64,000 nt of DNA from an uncultured Planctomycetota bacterium. Lineage in GTDB: Bacteria; Planctomycetota; Planctomycetia; Gemmatales; HRBIN36. Location: assembly GCA_937944855.1 (NCBI GenBank), contig CALFAY010000030.1:1-64000 (forward strand). Direction: 5' to 3'. Within the stretch, counting starts at the first letter, position 1, and each line of letters starts with the position of its first letter. The notes beneath the pieces were generated by a model. It had not been told where the DNA came from. It searched no databases and saw only the letters and a program-made list of their open reading frames with translations. This document shows positions 8,524 through 15,795 of the stretch, piece after piece. The translations under genes were made by a program, and so were the position numbers.

Positions 8524-8641
8524 AGCGGAGCCGTCGGTTGCGGGAGACTTCTCGACACGCGGAAGGGTCGGAAGTCCACGCCGCGCCACCATCACGGGTT
8601 CGGAGGATCGGGTAGCCCAATCACGTAAGGAAGCAGCAGCC

Positions 8642-9034
8642 ATGAACGCAGAGCCGAACCTGACCGTACGGACGACCGGGCTCAGCCAGCCGGCTTTGCC
8701 TGGGGCACCGGGAACCTCGACCATGCCCAGTGATTCGTACCGCCGCACGATCGTCATCCGCAATCCGCAGGGATTCCACATGCGGCCCGCGGCGGCTTTG
8801 GCCGCGGCGGCTCGACGCTTCCAGTCTCAGGCCACCGTCATTCATGGCGACCGACGGGGCAACGCCCGGGACATCCTCAGCCTGTTGATGCTTCTGGCCG
8901 GTTTCGGCAGCGAAGTCACCCTCGAAGTCCGCGGACCGGACGCCGCCGAGGCCGTCGAGGTGTTGGCCGCCATTCTCGGGGCTGAGGAGCCTCCCGATCC
9001 GGTCCCGCCGACGCCCGTGCCCAAGAAAGGATGA
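8642..9034 (+). CDS. ptsH: HPr phosphocarrier with N-terminal extension and Asp at the Ser46 position
   Basis: 130 residues; AAGGAAG sits eight bases before ATG 8642. The HPr domain starts near residue 34 (RRTIVIRNPQGFHMRPAAAL), with the phosphorylatable His at residue 46. In Bacillus HPr the kinase-regulated Ser is 31 residues after the His; here that position, residue 77, is Asp (GNARDILSLLML). The sequence is therefore unlikely to be regulated by HPr kinase in the usual way. The first 30 residues are a Pro/Ser/Thr-rich extension and the last 15 a Pro-rich tail. An ATG at 8723 would remove most of the extension but lacks a ribosome site. Its partners are EIIA(Ntr) upstream and enzyme I downstream. 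Confidence 0.9.
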   Translation: MNAEPNLTVRTTGLSQPALPGAPGTSTMPSDSYRRTIVIRNPQGFHMRPAAALAAAARRFQSQATVIHGDRRGNARDILSLLMLLAGFGSEVTLEVRGPDAAEAVEVLAAILGAEEPPDPVPPTPVPKKG

Positions 9035-9112
9035 TACCGCCCACTGGCACCAGCTCGGCCGCTCTTGGCGGCTAAACGTGCGGACCGCGGCTCGCCCTGC
9101 CCCTGTGTGACG

Positions 9113-10855
9113 ATGGAAATCAAGCGCGGCATTGCTGTTTCGCCCGGTGTCGCTATCGGACCAGCCCTGGTGCTGGATACCGAGCTTTATCGCATTCCCC
9201 AACGCTTCATCGAACCGGGAAGCTATCCCGACGAAATCACTCGGCTCCGCACCGCCCTTAAACTCGCCGCCCAGGAGGCCCGCGAGAACCAACGCATCGT
9301 TTCTGAAAAGATCGGCGAACAGTACGGGGGCATTTTTCTCGCCCATGCCCTCATGATCGAAGATCCCGGCCTGCGCACCGAGATCGAAGCCCTCATCCGC
9401 GATCAGGGGTTCACCGCCGAGTACGCCGTCAGTCGGGTCATGCGCCGCCGGGCCAAAATGCTCCAAAGCCTCAACCAAGCCTACCTGTCCGCCCGCGCCG
9501 CCGACATCTTCGACTTGGAGCGTCGTATCCTCAAATACCTTCTGGGTAAGCGGCATGAGCATTTGCACAAACTCAAGCAGCCAGTCATCCTGCTGGCTCA
9601 CGATCTGACCCCCAGCGAAACCGCCGAACTGGACAAAGAACACGTTCTTGCCTTCGCCACCGAAGCGGGAGGCAAGACCAGTCATACCGCCATCATGGCT
9701 GGCGTTCTGGGAATTCCCGCCGTCGTCGGCGTCGGCAAGTTCATCACCGACGTCTCCGGAGGCGATCAGGTCATCGTGGACGGCAACAAGGGGCTTCTTA
9801 TCCTCGATCCCGACGTGGATACCCTCGAGCATTACGAAGAAGCCCGCCGCACCTTCGTCCACTTTGAGGAAGAACTGGCCGAACTGCGGGATCTGCCGGC
9901 CGTAACCAAAGACGGCGTCGAGATCACCCTCCTGGGCAACATCGAATTTCCTGAAGAAGCCGCTGCCTGCCTGGAGCGCGGAGCCAGCGGCGTAGGGCTG
10001 TACCGCACCGAGTTTCTCTACCTCGGCCGTTCCGAAGACCCCACCGAAGAGGAACATTTTCAGGCCTACTCCCACGTCGTCAAACAGATGGCTAGCAAGC
10101 CGGTCGTCATTCGGACGCTCGACCTGGGAGCGGACAAGTTCTCCTCGGTCACCGATCCGCACAGTTCCGAACGCAACCCCTTCCTGGGCGTTCGCAGCAT
10201 CCGGCTGTGCCTGCGCAACCTGAAGCTCTTCAAGACGCAGATGCGGGCCATCCTCCGGGCCAGTGCCCTGGGAGACGTGCGGATCATGTTTCCGATGATC
10301 AGCACACTCCTGGAACTCCGGCAAAGCAAGATGATTCTGGCTGACGTTATGGACGACTTGGAGGACGAAGGCATTCCGTTCAACCGCAAATTGCCCATCG
10401 GCACCATGATCGAAGTTCCCTCCGCTGCGATCATGGCAGACCGTCTGGCCCCGGAAGTGGACTTTTTCTCGCTCGGCACCAACGACCTGATTCAGTACAC
10501 GCTTGCCGCCGACAGGACCAACGAGAACGTCGCTTCGCTGTACAACGCCGCTGACCCGGCGGTGCTTCGCTTGATCGCCCTGGTTCTCAAGGCCGCCGAA
10601 GATGCGAAAATCCCGGTGACGGTCTGCGGTGAAATGAGCGGCGATCCGATCTACACGCTGCTGCTGCTCGGCATGGGTGTTCGTCAGCTCAGCGCCACCC
10701 CACATAACATTCCCGAAATCAAAAAGCTGATCCGCTCGATCGAGATGAAAGAAGCCAAGGAAGTGGCTGAGCAAGTTATGCGTATGGACACGGCACGTAA
10801 CATCACCAACTACCTGCGAGAAAAGGCTCGACGATTCCTGCCCGAAGCCCTGTGA
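9113..10855 (+). CDS. ptsI: PTS enzyme I (phosphoenolpyruvate-protein phosphotransferase)
   Basis: 580 residues from ATG 9113 (MEIKRGIAVSPGVAIGPA), chosen because homologues start here; a TTG 48 bases upstream is in frame. The swivelling phosphohistidine domain has TEAGGKTSHTAIMAG with the active His at residue 191, matching His189 of the E. coli enzyme. The C-terminal PEP-binding barrel shows GVGLYRTEFLY, DLGADKF, NPFLGVRSIRL, the FFSLGTNDLIQYTLA block and the VCGEMSGDP cysteine motif. It transfers phosphate from PEP to HPr. The gene follows ptsH by about 80 bases. No permease genes follow, so the chain probably ends on EIIA(Ntr). Confidence 0.96.
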   Translation: MEIKRGIAVSPGVAIGPALVLDTELYRIPQRFIEPGSYPDEITRLRTALKLAAQEARENQRIVSEKIGEQYGGIFLAHALMIEDPGLRTEIEALIRDQGFTAEYAVSRVMRRRAKMLQSLNQAYLSARAADIFDLERRILKYLLGKRHEHLHKLKQPVILLAHDLTPSETAELDKEHVLAFATEAGGKTSHTAIMAGVLGIPAVVGVGKFITDVSGGDQVIVDGNKGLLILDPDVDTLEHYEEARRTFVHFEEELAELRDLPAVTKDGVEITLLGNIEFPEEAAACLERGASGVGLYRTEFLYLGRSEDPTEEEHFQAYSHVVKQMASKPVVIRTLDLGADKFSSVTDPHSSERNPFLGVRSIRLCLRNLKLFKTQMRAILRASALGDVRIMFPMISTLLELRQSKMILADVMDDLEDEGIPFNRKLPIGTMIEVPSAAIMADRLAPEVDFFSLGTNDLIQYTLAADRTNENVASLYNAADPAVLRLIALVLKAAEDAKIPVTVCGEMSGDPIYTLLLLGMGVRQLSATPHNIPEIKKLIRSIEMKEAKEVAEQVMRMDTARNITNYLREKARRFLPEAL

Positions 10856-11159
10856 CGCAAGCGCCTTCCCAAACGCTCCCTGCCGCAAAAGTGCTGCTGC
10901 ACTTTGCTGAGAGAGTCCTTACAATGTCGATGGGCCGATTGAGGGTCTGCTTGCGCGGCGCGGCTGGGCGGAAGCTCTGCTTCCGTTTCGGCGTTCAGCT
11001 TGGCTCCGAGCGAGCTGCCTCTCAGGTCGGTTCCGTGACCCGGCCGCACCTCGGCGGAAGGTAGGTATCTCCAGCGCCCTTGTCCGTCGGCGGTGCATCG
11101 GATGGTCATCCTTTTGGAAAGGACCTCTCCTGGCCGGACTCCCCGGTCACGGATGGACC
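10856..11159. other. 304-bp gap, nothing recognised
   Basis: GC-rich stretch between ptsI and the DUF2344 gene. No convincing promoter pair, hairpin with T-run or protein frame was found. Confidence 0.3.
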
Positions 11160-11885
11160 ATGACCCGATACCGAATTCGATTCACCAAAGGCGGCGACCT
11201 GCGTTTGCTGAGCCATCATGATCTCATGCGGCTCATGGAGCGGATGCTTCGTCGCGCCGACTTGCCCATCGCCTTCACGGAGGGATTCCATCCGAAGCCG
11301 CGGATGCAGTTCCCCAGCGCCCTGGCCCTGGGAGTGGTGGGCTGGGAAGAGGTCGCCGAAATCGACTTGCGCGAATTGCTCGAACCCGACGATGTGCAGC
11401 GCCGCCTTGCCGCCCAGGCACTGCCTGGCTTGGAAATCCTCACCGTCAGGCAGATCCCCCTCAAGACCACGGGTCAAATCGTCCAAGCATCCTATCGCTT
11501 GGCGTTGACACCAGAACAACTCGGCGTGGTTTCCGAGCGGGTTGCCCGGCTCCTGGAGGCCCGGGAATGGATCGTGGAGCGGCGGCGGCCCCAACCCAAG
11601 CGCATCGATATTCGCCCCTGTCTTTCCAGTTTGCATCTGGACGGCCAGTATCTGCACATGACTTTGCGTGTCACGCCTTCGGGGGGTGCCCGGGCCGAGG
11701 AGGTTCTGACCGCCCTGGGCCTCGACGGCATCTTGCTCGACGGCGGCATCCTGGAGCGGACGCAAGTCGCCCTCGCCGACGAAATCGAAACTTCATCCGC
11801 CAGGGTCGGCAGCGACCCCCAGCCCGCCTGTCCGACAATCGGCGGCAATCCGCAGAGCTTCGAACCGCAGAAAGGAAATGCATGA
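11160..11885 (+). CDS. TIGR03936/DUF2344 family protein
   Basis: 241 residues starting MTRYRIRFTKGGDLRLLSHH. The LRLLSHHDLMRLMERMLRRA and AFTEGFHPKPRMQFPSALALGV motifs are diagnostic of TIGR03936, a family usually found after, or fused to, a radical-SAM protein; here no such partner is in the window. The last 40 residues are low-complexity. Its stop overlaps the next start (ATGA), so it is translationally coupled to the RNase E/G gene, an arrangement seen in other bacteria and suggesting a role in RNA or ribosome metabolism. The biochemical activity is unknown. Confidence 0.85.
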   Translation: MTRYRIRFTKGGDLRLLSHHDLMRLMERMLRRADLPIAFTEGFHPKPRMQFPSALALGVVGWEEVAEIDLRELLEPDDVQRRLAAQALPGLEILTVRQIPLKTTGQIVQASYRLALTPEQLGVVSERVARLLEAREWIVERRRPQPKRIDIRPCLSSLHLDGQYLHMTLRVTPSGGARAEEVLTALGLDGILLDGGILERTQVALADEIETSSARVGSDPQPACPTIGGNPQSFEPQKGNA

Positions 11886-14011
11886 AGAAGGAAATGTTGA
11901 TCAACGTCCTCCAACCGGAAGAATGCCGCATCGCCATTGTGGAGGACGGCGTGCTCGAGGAGTTGTACGTCGAGCGGACCAGCCACGAGAGCTATGTCGG
12001 CAACATCTATAAAGGCCGGATCGTCAATATCGAGCCGAGCATCCAGGCGGCTTTCGTCGATTTCGGGGTAGGGCGAAACGGCTTTCTGCACGTTTCCGAC
12101 GTTGATCCGCAATACTACCGCAACCGCGACGGAAAAAACGGCAACCGCGGCGATCAATTGCCGGACATCTTGAACCTGCCGGATGTCAAGCCCATTCAGG
12201 ACGAGGACCTGTCCGCGGAAGACGAAGAGGCGACCAGTTCCACTAGCGACGGAACGACTGAACCGCGCCAGAAGCCGGGCCAGCCGTCCTCTGTCCCAGG
12301 CACTTCAGCCCTTTCGGCCGAAAGTCCTCAACAGTCGCTTGCGGACGAAGTGGCGGAAACTTACGGAGACGAAGGCCCGCCTCCAACCTTGCCGACCTCC
12401 TTCCGCCGCACCCCCGACCCCGAGCCTCGACGCCCTGCGGAAAGCCGGAAGACCTCAACCGCCTCACGATCCGGTTCCCGGCGAGAAGGAATCGAGCCGG
12501 TTGCTGCAAGCGATTCGCCGCAGTCATTAGCGGCCACAGAAGAGCCCGAAGCAATGCCGGTGGAGGGCGGCCCTGAAGTGGTTGCTCAGGAGTCCATCTC
12601 CTCGACGGAAGAGGTGGATGACCGGGCGGACGTCATGGAAGCTCATGCCGAGGTCGAGGAAGGCGAGACAGCCCCCCGACTGACGCGGGGAAGGCAACGC
12701 GGCAGACGTTCCGGTTCCCGGATCGCCATGCGCACCAAGCCGCCGATTCAGGACATCTTTCGCCGCGGCCAGGAAGTCCTTGTGCAAGTCATCAAGGAAG
12801 GCATCGGTACCAAAGGCCCGACGCTTTCGACGTACATCAGCATCCCGGGGCGTTATCTCGTACTGATGCCGGGGCTGAACCGCATCGGCGTTTCCCGCAA
12901 GATCGTGGACGAAGAGCAGCGGCGAAAACTTCGGGAGATCCTCAACGAATTACAACCTCCCAAAGGGCTCGGCTTCATCATTCGCACCGCCGGTCTGGAC
13001 CGGACCAAGAAGGAACTCCAGCGTGACCTCGCCTACCTGACCCGGCTCTGGAAAGTGGTCGTCCGCCGCATCAAGAAGCTGCGTCCTCCGGCGTCGATCT
13101 ACCAGGAAAGCGACATGATCACGCGGACCATCCGCGATGTCTTTACCAGCGAGATCGAGACGATCTGGGTGGACGAGCCACGGGCCTACGAACACGCCAA
13201 GGAGTTCCTTCAAATCGTCATGCCTCGCTACGCCAACCGCATCAAGTTGTACTCGGACAGCGAACCGCTTTTCCACCGCTATGGCATCGAGGAAGAGATC
13301 CAGCGGATCCACCAAAGGCGCGTGCCCCTTCCTAACGGCGGCTCGCTGGTCATCGACCAGACTGAAGCCCTGGTCGCTATCGACGTCAACAGCGGCAACT
13401 TCCGGGCCGACAACAACGCTGAAGAAACCGCCTATCGGATCAACCTGCAAGCCGCCAAGGAGATCGCCCGGCAACTTCGCCTGCGCGATCTGGGAGGCGT
13501 CATCGTCAACGACTTCATTGACATGCGCGAGGAGCGGCATCGTCGCGACGTGGAACGGGCCTTGCGCGAAGCGGTCAAGCGGGATCGGGCCAGGACCAAG
13601 ATCCTCAAGATTTCCGCGTTTGGCATCATCGAGATGACCCGGCAGCGGATCCGTCCCTCGCTGAAACGCAGCGTCTTCGAGGATTGTCCGGCCTGCAATG
13701 GCACTGGACAGGTCAAGACGGTCGAAAGCATGAGTATCGAGGTGATGCGCATGCTGCAACTGGCTGGGCACCGCAACGACATCGCCCGGGTCCAGATCCG
13801 TGTCGCCGAGCCGGTCGCTCATTACCTGCTCAACAAGAAGCGTCGGGAAATCGCTCAGCTGGAGGAGAACGGAAAAATGAGCGTCACGATCATCGGAGGT
13901 AGTTGTCTCTATCCCGAAACGCTGGAAATCGTCTGTCACGACGGCAACGGCAACGAAGTGAAGCTGCTGCCCTACCCGGCGGCGATGGTCAGGAAAAACG
14001 GCGGAAAGTAA
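11882..14011 (+). CDS. rne: Ribonuclease E/G with a long insert in the S1 domain
   Basis: 709 residues from ATG 11882. The S1 domain begins at ESYVGNIYKGRIVNIEPSIQ and is interrupted after VDPQYYRNRDG by about 185 low-complexity residues (roughly 100-286, rich in Ser, Glu, Pro and Arg), then resumes at QDIFRRGQEVLVQVIKEGIG. The DNase I-like catalytic domain has VAIDVNSGNFRADNN and GGVIVNDFIDM, placing the metal-binding Asp at 501 and 544, 43 residues apart as in E. coli (303 and 346). The Zn-link CPACNGTG is at 602-609. There is no long C-terminal degradosome scaffold. It cuts single-stranded RNA in mRNA decay and rRNA processing. The insert could serve as a disordered protein- or RNA-binding arm. 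Confidence 0.95.
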   Translation: MKKEMLINVLQPEECRIAIVEDGVLEELYVERTSHESYVGNIYKGRIVNIEPSIQAAFVDFGVGRNGFLHVSDVDPQYYRNRDGKNGNRGDQLPDILNLPDVKPIQDEDLSAEDEEATSSTSDGTTEPRQKPGQPSSVPGTSALSAESPQQSLADEVAETYGDEGPPPTLPTSFRRTPDPEPRRPAESRKTSTASRSGSRREGIEPVAASDSPQSLAATEEPEAMPVEGGPEVVAQESISSTEEVDDRADVMEAHAEVEEGETAPRLTRGRQRGRRSGSRIAMRTKPPIQDIFRRGQEVLVQVIKEGIGTKGPTLSTYISIPGRYLVLMPGLNRIGVSRKIVDEEQRRKLREILNELQPPKGLGFIIRTAGLDRTKKELQRDLAYLTRLWKVVVRRIKKLRPPASIYQESDMITRTIRDVFTSEIETIWVDEPRAYEHAKEFLQIVMPRYANRIKLYSDSEPLFHRYGIEEEIQRIHQRRVPLPNGGSLVIDQTEALVAIDVNSGNFRADNNAEETAYRINLQAAKEIARQLRLRDLGGVIVNDFIDMREERHRRDVERALREAVKRDRARTKILKISAFGIIEMTRQRIRPSLKRSVFEDCPACNGTGQVKTVESMSIEVMRMLQLAGHRNDIARVQIRVAEPVAHYLLNKKRREIAQLEENGKMSVTIIGGSCLYPETLEIVCHDGNGNEVKLLPYPAAMVRKNGGK

Positions 14012-14056
14012 CCCGCCCAAACGAACTTGCCCGCGTCACGGGCATACTTGGCAGAC

Positions 14057-15550
14057 TCACTCCGGCAAGGGCGATTCCCGGGGTTCAGGCAAAAGAAAAC
14101 TCAGGCCGAAGCCGACCAGGAACACGAACGCAGCCACAAGCGTAGCGGCATAGGCGACCTTCTGCGGCGGGCTCTCGCCCGGAATGAACGGTTGCAGAGC
14201 CAGGAAGCTGGTGACGGCGGCGAAGCAGGTGCCGATCATGCGTCCGCCGATGTTGGCCGCCACGCTTTCCCCTGTGCCCCGCAGATGCACCGGATAGACC
14301 CGCGGCAGATAATTGCCCCAGAAGCTGAACTGGGCCACGACCACCAGACCGCACAGGAACAACGCGATCGACGCCGTCGTAAACGGGAGCCGACCAATGT
14401 AGATGCTTGTCAAGTCCAGCTCGAACCAGGTCCGATTCTCGATGTTCAAGAACATGGCGAACGCCAAGGGCACGATGAACAGGCCCGGCACCTGGAACGT
14501 CCACAACAACTGTCGGCGGGAAATGATACGGGCCGCCAACAGTGCCAGGAGGAATCGGCCCGTCAGTCCGCCGAGTTCCTGAATCTTGGTATACTCGGAG
14601 GCGATGAGCTGTTCGTAGGACTTCTGTTGCGGAACAGGTTTGCCGGCATTGGCCTCCTTGACGTCGGACAGACCCGGGACGATCTGGGGGATCATCTGGA
14701 TCGCTCCGAAGGCCGCACCATAGCTGCACGCGAACATCAGGGTGGTCACGATCGTGGTCTTCCGCAGTTCGGGGGCGAAGACGGCTAGAAGGCTCGGTCT
14801 CTTGAGCGTGCCTGCCCGCCGCTTCTCTTCCCAAACTGGACTTTCAGGCAAGAACGGCCGAATGATGACCAGCGGCAAGGCAGGGATGAGACCGGACATG
14901 AGCGTGTACCGCCAGGCCATCGTGTACGGTTCGCCAACCGGCGACTCCTGTGGAATCTGACCAAGGATGGCCGCGAGACTTTCCGGCAAAGCAAGCGGGG
15001 CGAGGTAGTGGGCATCCCACAATCGGACGGCGATCCCATTGGCCACCGCCACCAGTAAGCCGCCGATGGATGAGAAAGCTTGGGTGTACCCCAGCACTCG
15101 CTCCCGTTGCCGCATTTCCGGGAACAGTTCAGCCAGCCAGGCGACGGCCGCCACAAACTCGACGCACACGCCGATGAACGTCGTGCAGCGAAGAACAAGA
15201 AGCATCCAGATGTTGGTAGAAAAGCCCGCCAGAAAAGCAGACAAAGCGTACAGCATGATGCTCCAGGTCAGCACGCGGCGTCGGCCCAAACGGTCGGTCA
15301 GATAGCCGCCCAGCAGGCCGAAAAGTCCCCCGGCAAACGCAGGAACATAGAACATCACGCCCAGCCAGGTGTTGAACAGTTCCGTCCCGGGTTTGGCTCC
15401 GACCAGCTGTTCCAGGGCTGGCCGCAGAATCAGGGGCAGCATGAGCAGCTCATAGATGTCGAAGGCGAAGCCGATGCTGGCAATGATGAGGATCAGCCAG
15501 ACGACCAAGGTGAAGCGTCTCGGAGCGGTCGGCGAAGGCAGGTCCGACAT
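14057..15550 (-). CDS. MFS transporter
   Basis: 497 residues from ATG 15550, with GGGGAG upstream on the minus strand. About twelve membrane helices are visible. The loop motif GGYLTDRLGRRRVLTWS between helices 2 and 3 is the MFS signature, and PESPVWEEKRRAG follows helix 6, a feature of the sugar/metabolite:H+ symporter group. A longer than usual loop follows helix 8 (SDVKEANAGKPVPQQKSYEQ). The substrate cannot be predicted. It is convergent with the RNase gene and divergent from the DUF11 lipoprotein gene. Confidence 0.85.
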   Translation of the reverse strand: MSDLPSPTAPRRFTLVVWLILIIASIGFAFDIYELLMLPLILRPALEQLVGAKPGTELFNTWLGVMFYVPAFAGGLFGLLGGYLTDRLGRRRVLTWSIMLYALSAFLAGFSTNIWMLLVLRCTTFIGVCVEFVAAVAWLAELFPEMRQRERVLGYTQAFSSIGGLLVAVANGIAVRLWDAHYLAPLALPESLAAILGQIPQESPVGEPYTMAWRYTLMSGLIPALPLVIIRPFLPESPVWEEKRRAGTLKRPSLLAVFAPELRKTTIVTTLMFACSYGAAFGAIQMIPQIVPGLSDVKEANAGKPVPQQKSYEQLIASEYTKIQELGGLTGRFLLALLAARIISRRQLLWTFQVPGLFIVPLAFAMFLNIENRTWFELDLTSIYIGRLPFTTASIALFLCGLVVVAQFSFWGNYLPRVYPVHLRGTGESVAANIGGRMIGTCFAAVTSFLALQPFIPGESPPQKVAYAATLVAAFVFLVGFGLSFLLPEPRESPLPE

Positions 15551-15795
15551 CGCGGAATCTCCCCGTGGGATCGCTGGGCAATGGTGTAGTGGTATGAGGT
15601 GGGCGGGAAACCGGAAAGCAACTGGTGAGCAAAAACGCATCACAGTCCGGTGGGAATACTGGCACGATCGCTGACAACTTGTCTTGCATCCCTGGCAGAA
15701 TTGCCTATAGAGGCCCCGCTGCGCTGGGAAAGAACCGCGCCATTCCGTCTATTCAGGGGGAATCGGGAAGACGGAAGAAAGCAGGGGAGAGGCGC

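Noticed and set aside
8621-10888. A 755-codon minus-strand frame opposite ptsH-ptsI
   Set aside because: The opposite strand encodes clear HPr and enzyme I with all catalytic motifs. The antisense frame is a composition artefact.
10856-11159. A possible riboswitch or leader before the DUF2344 gene
   Set aside because: A CTGAGA-like sequence was seen but no paired structure or second conserved block of a known riboswitch class.
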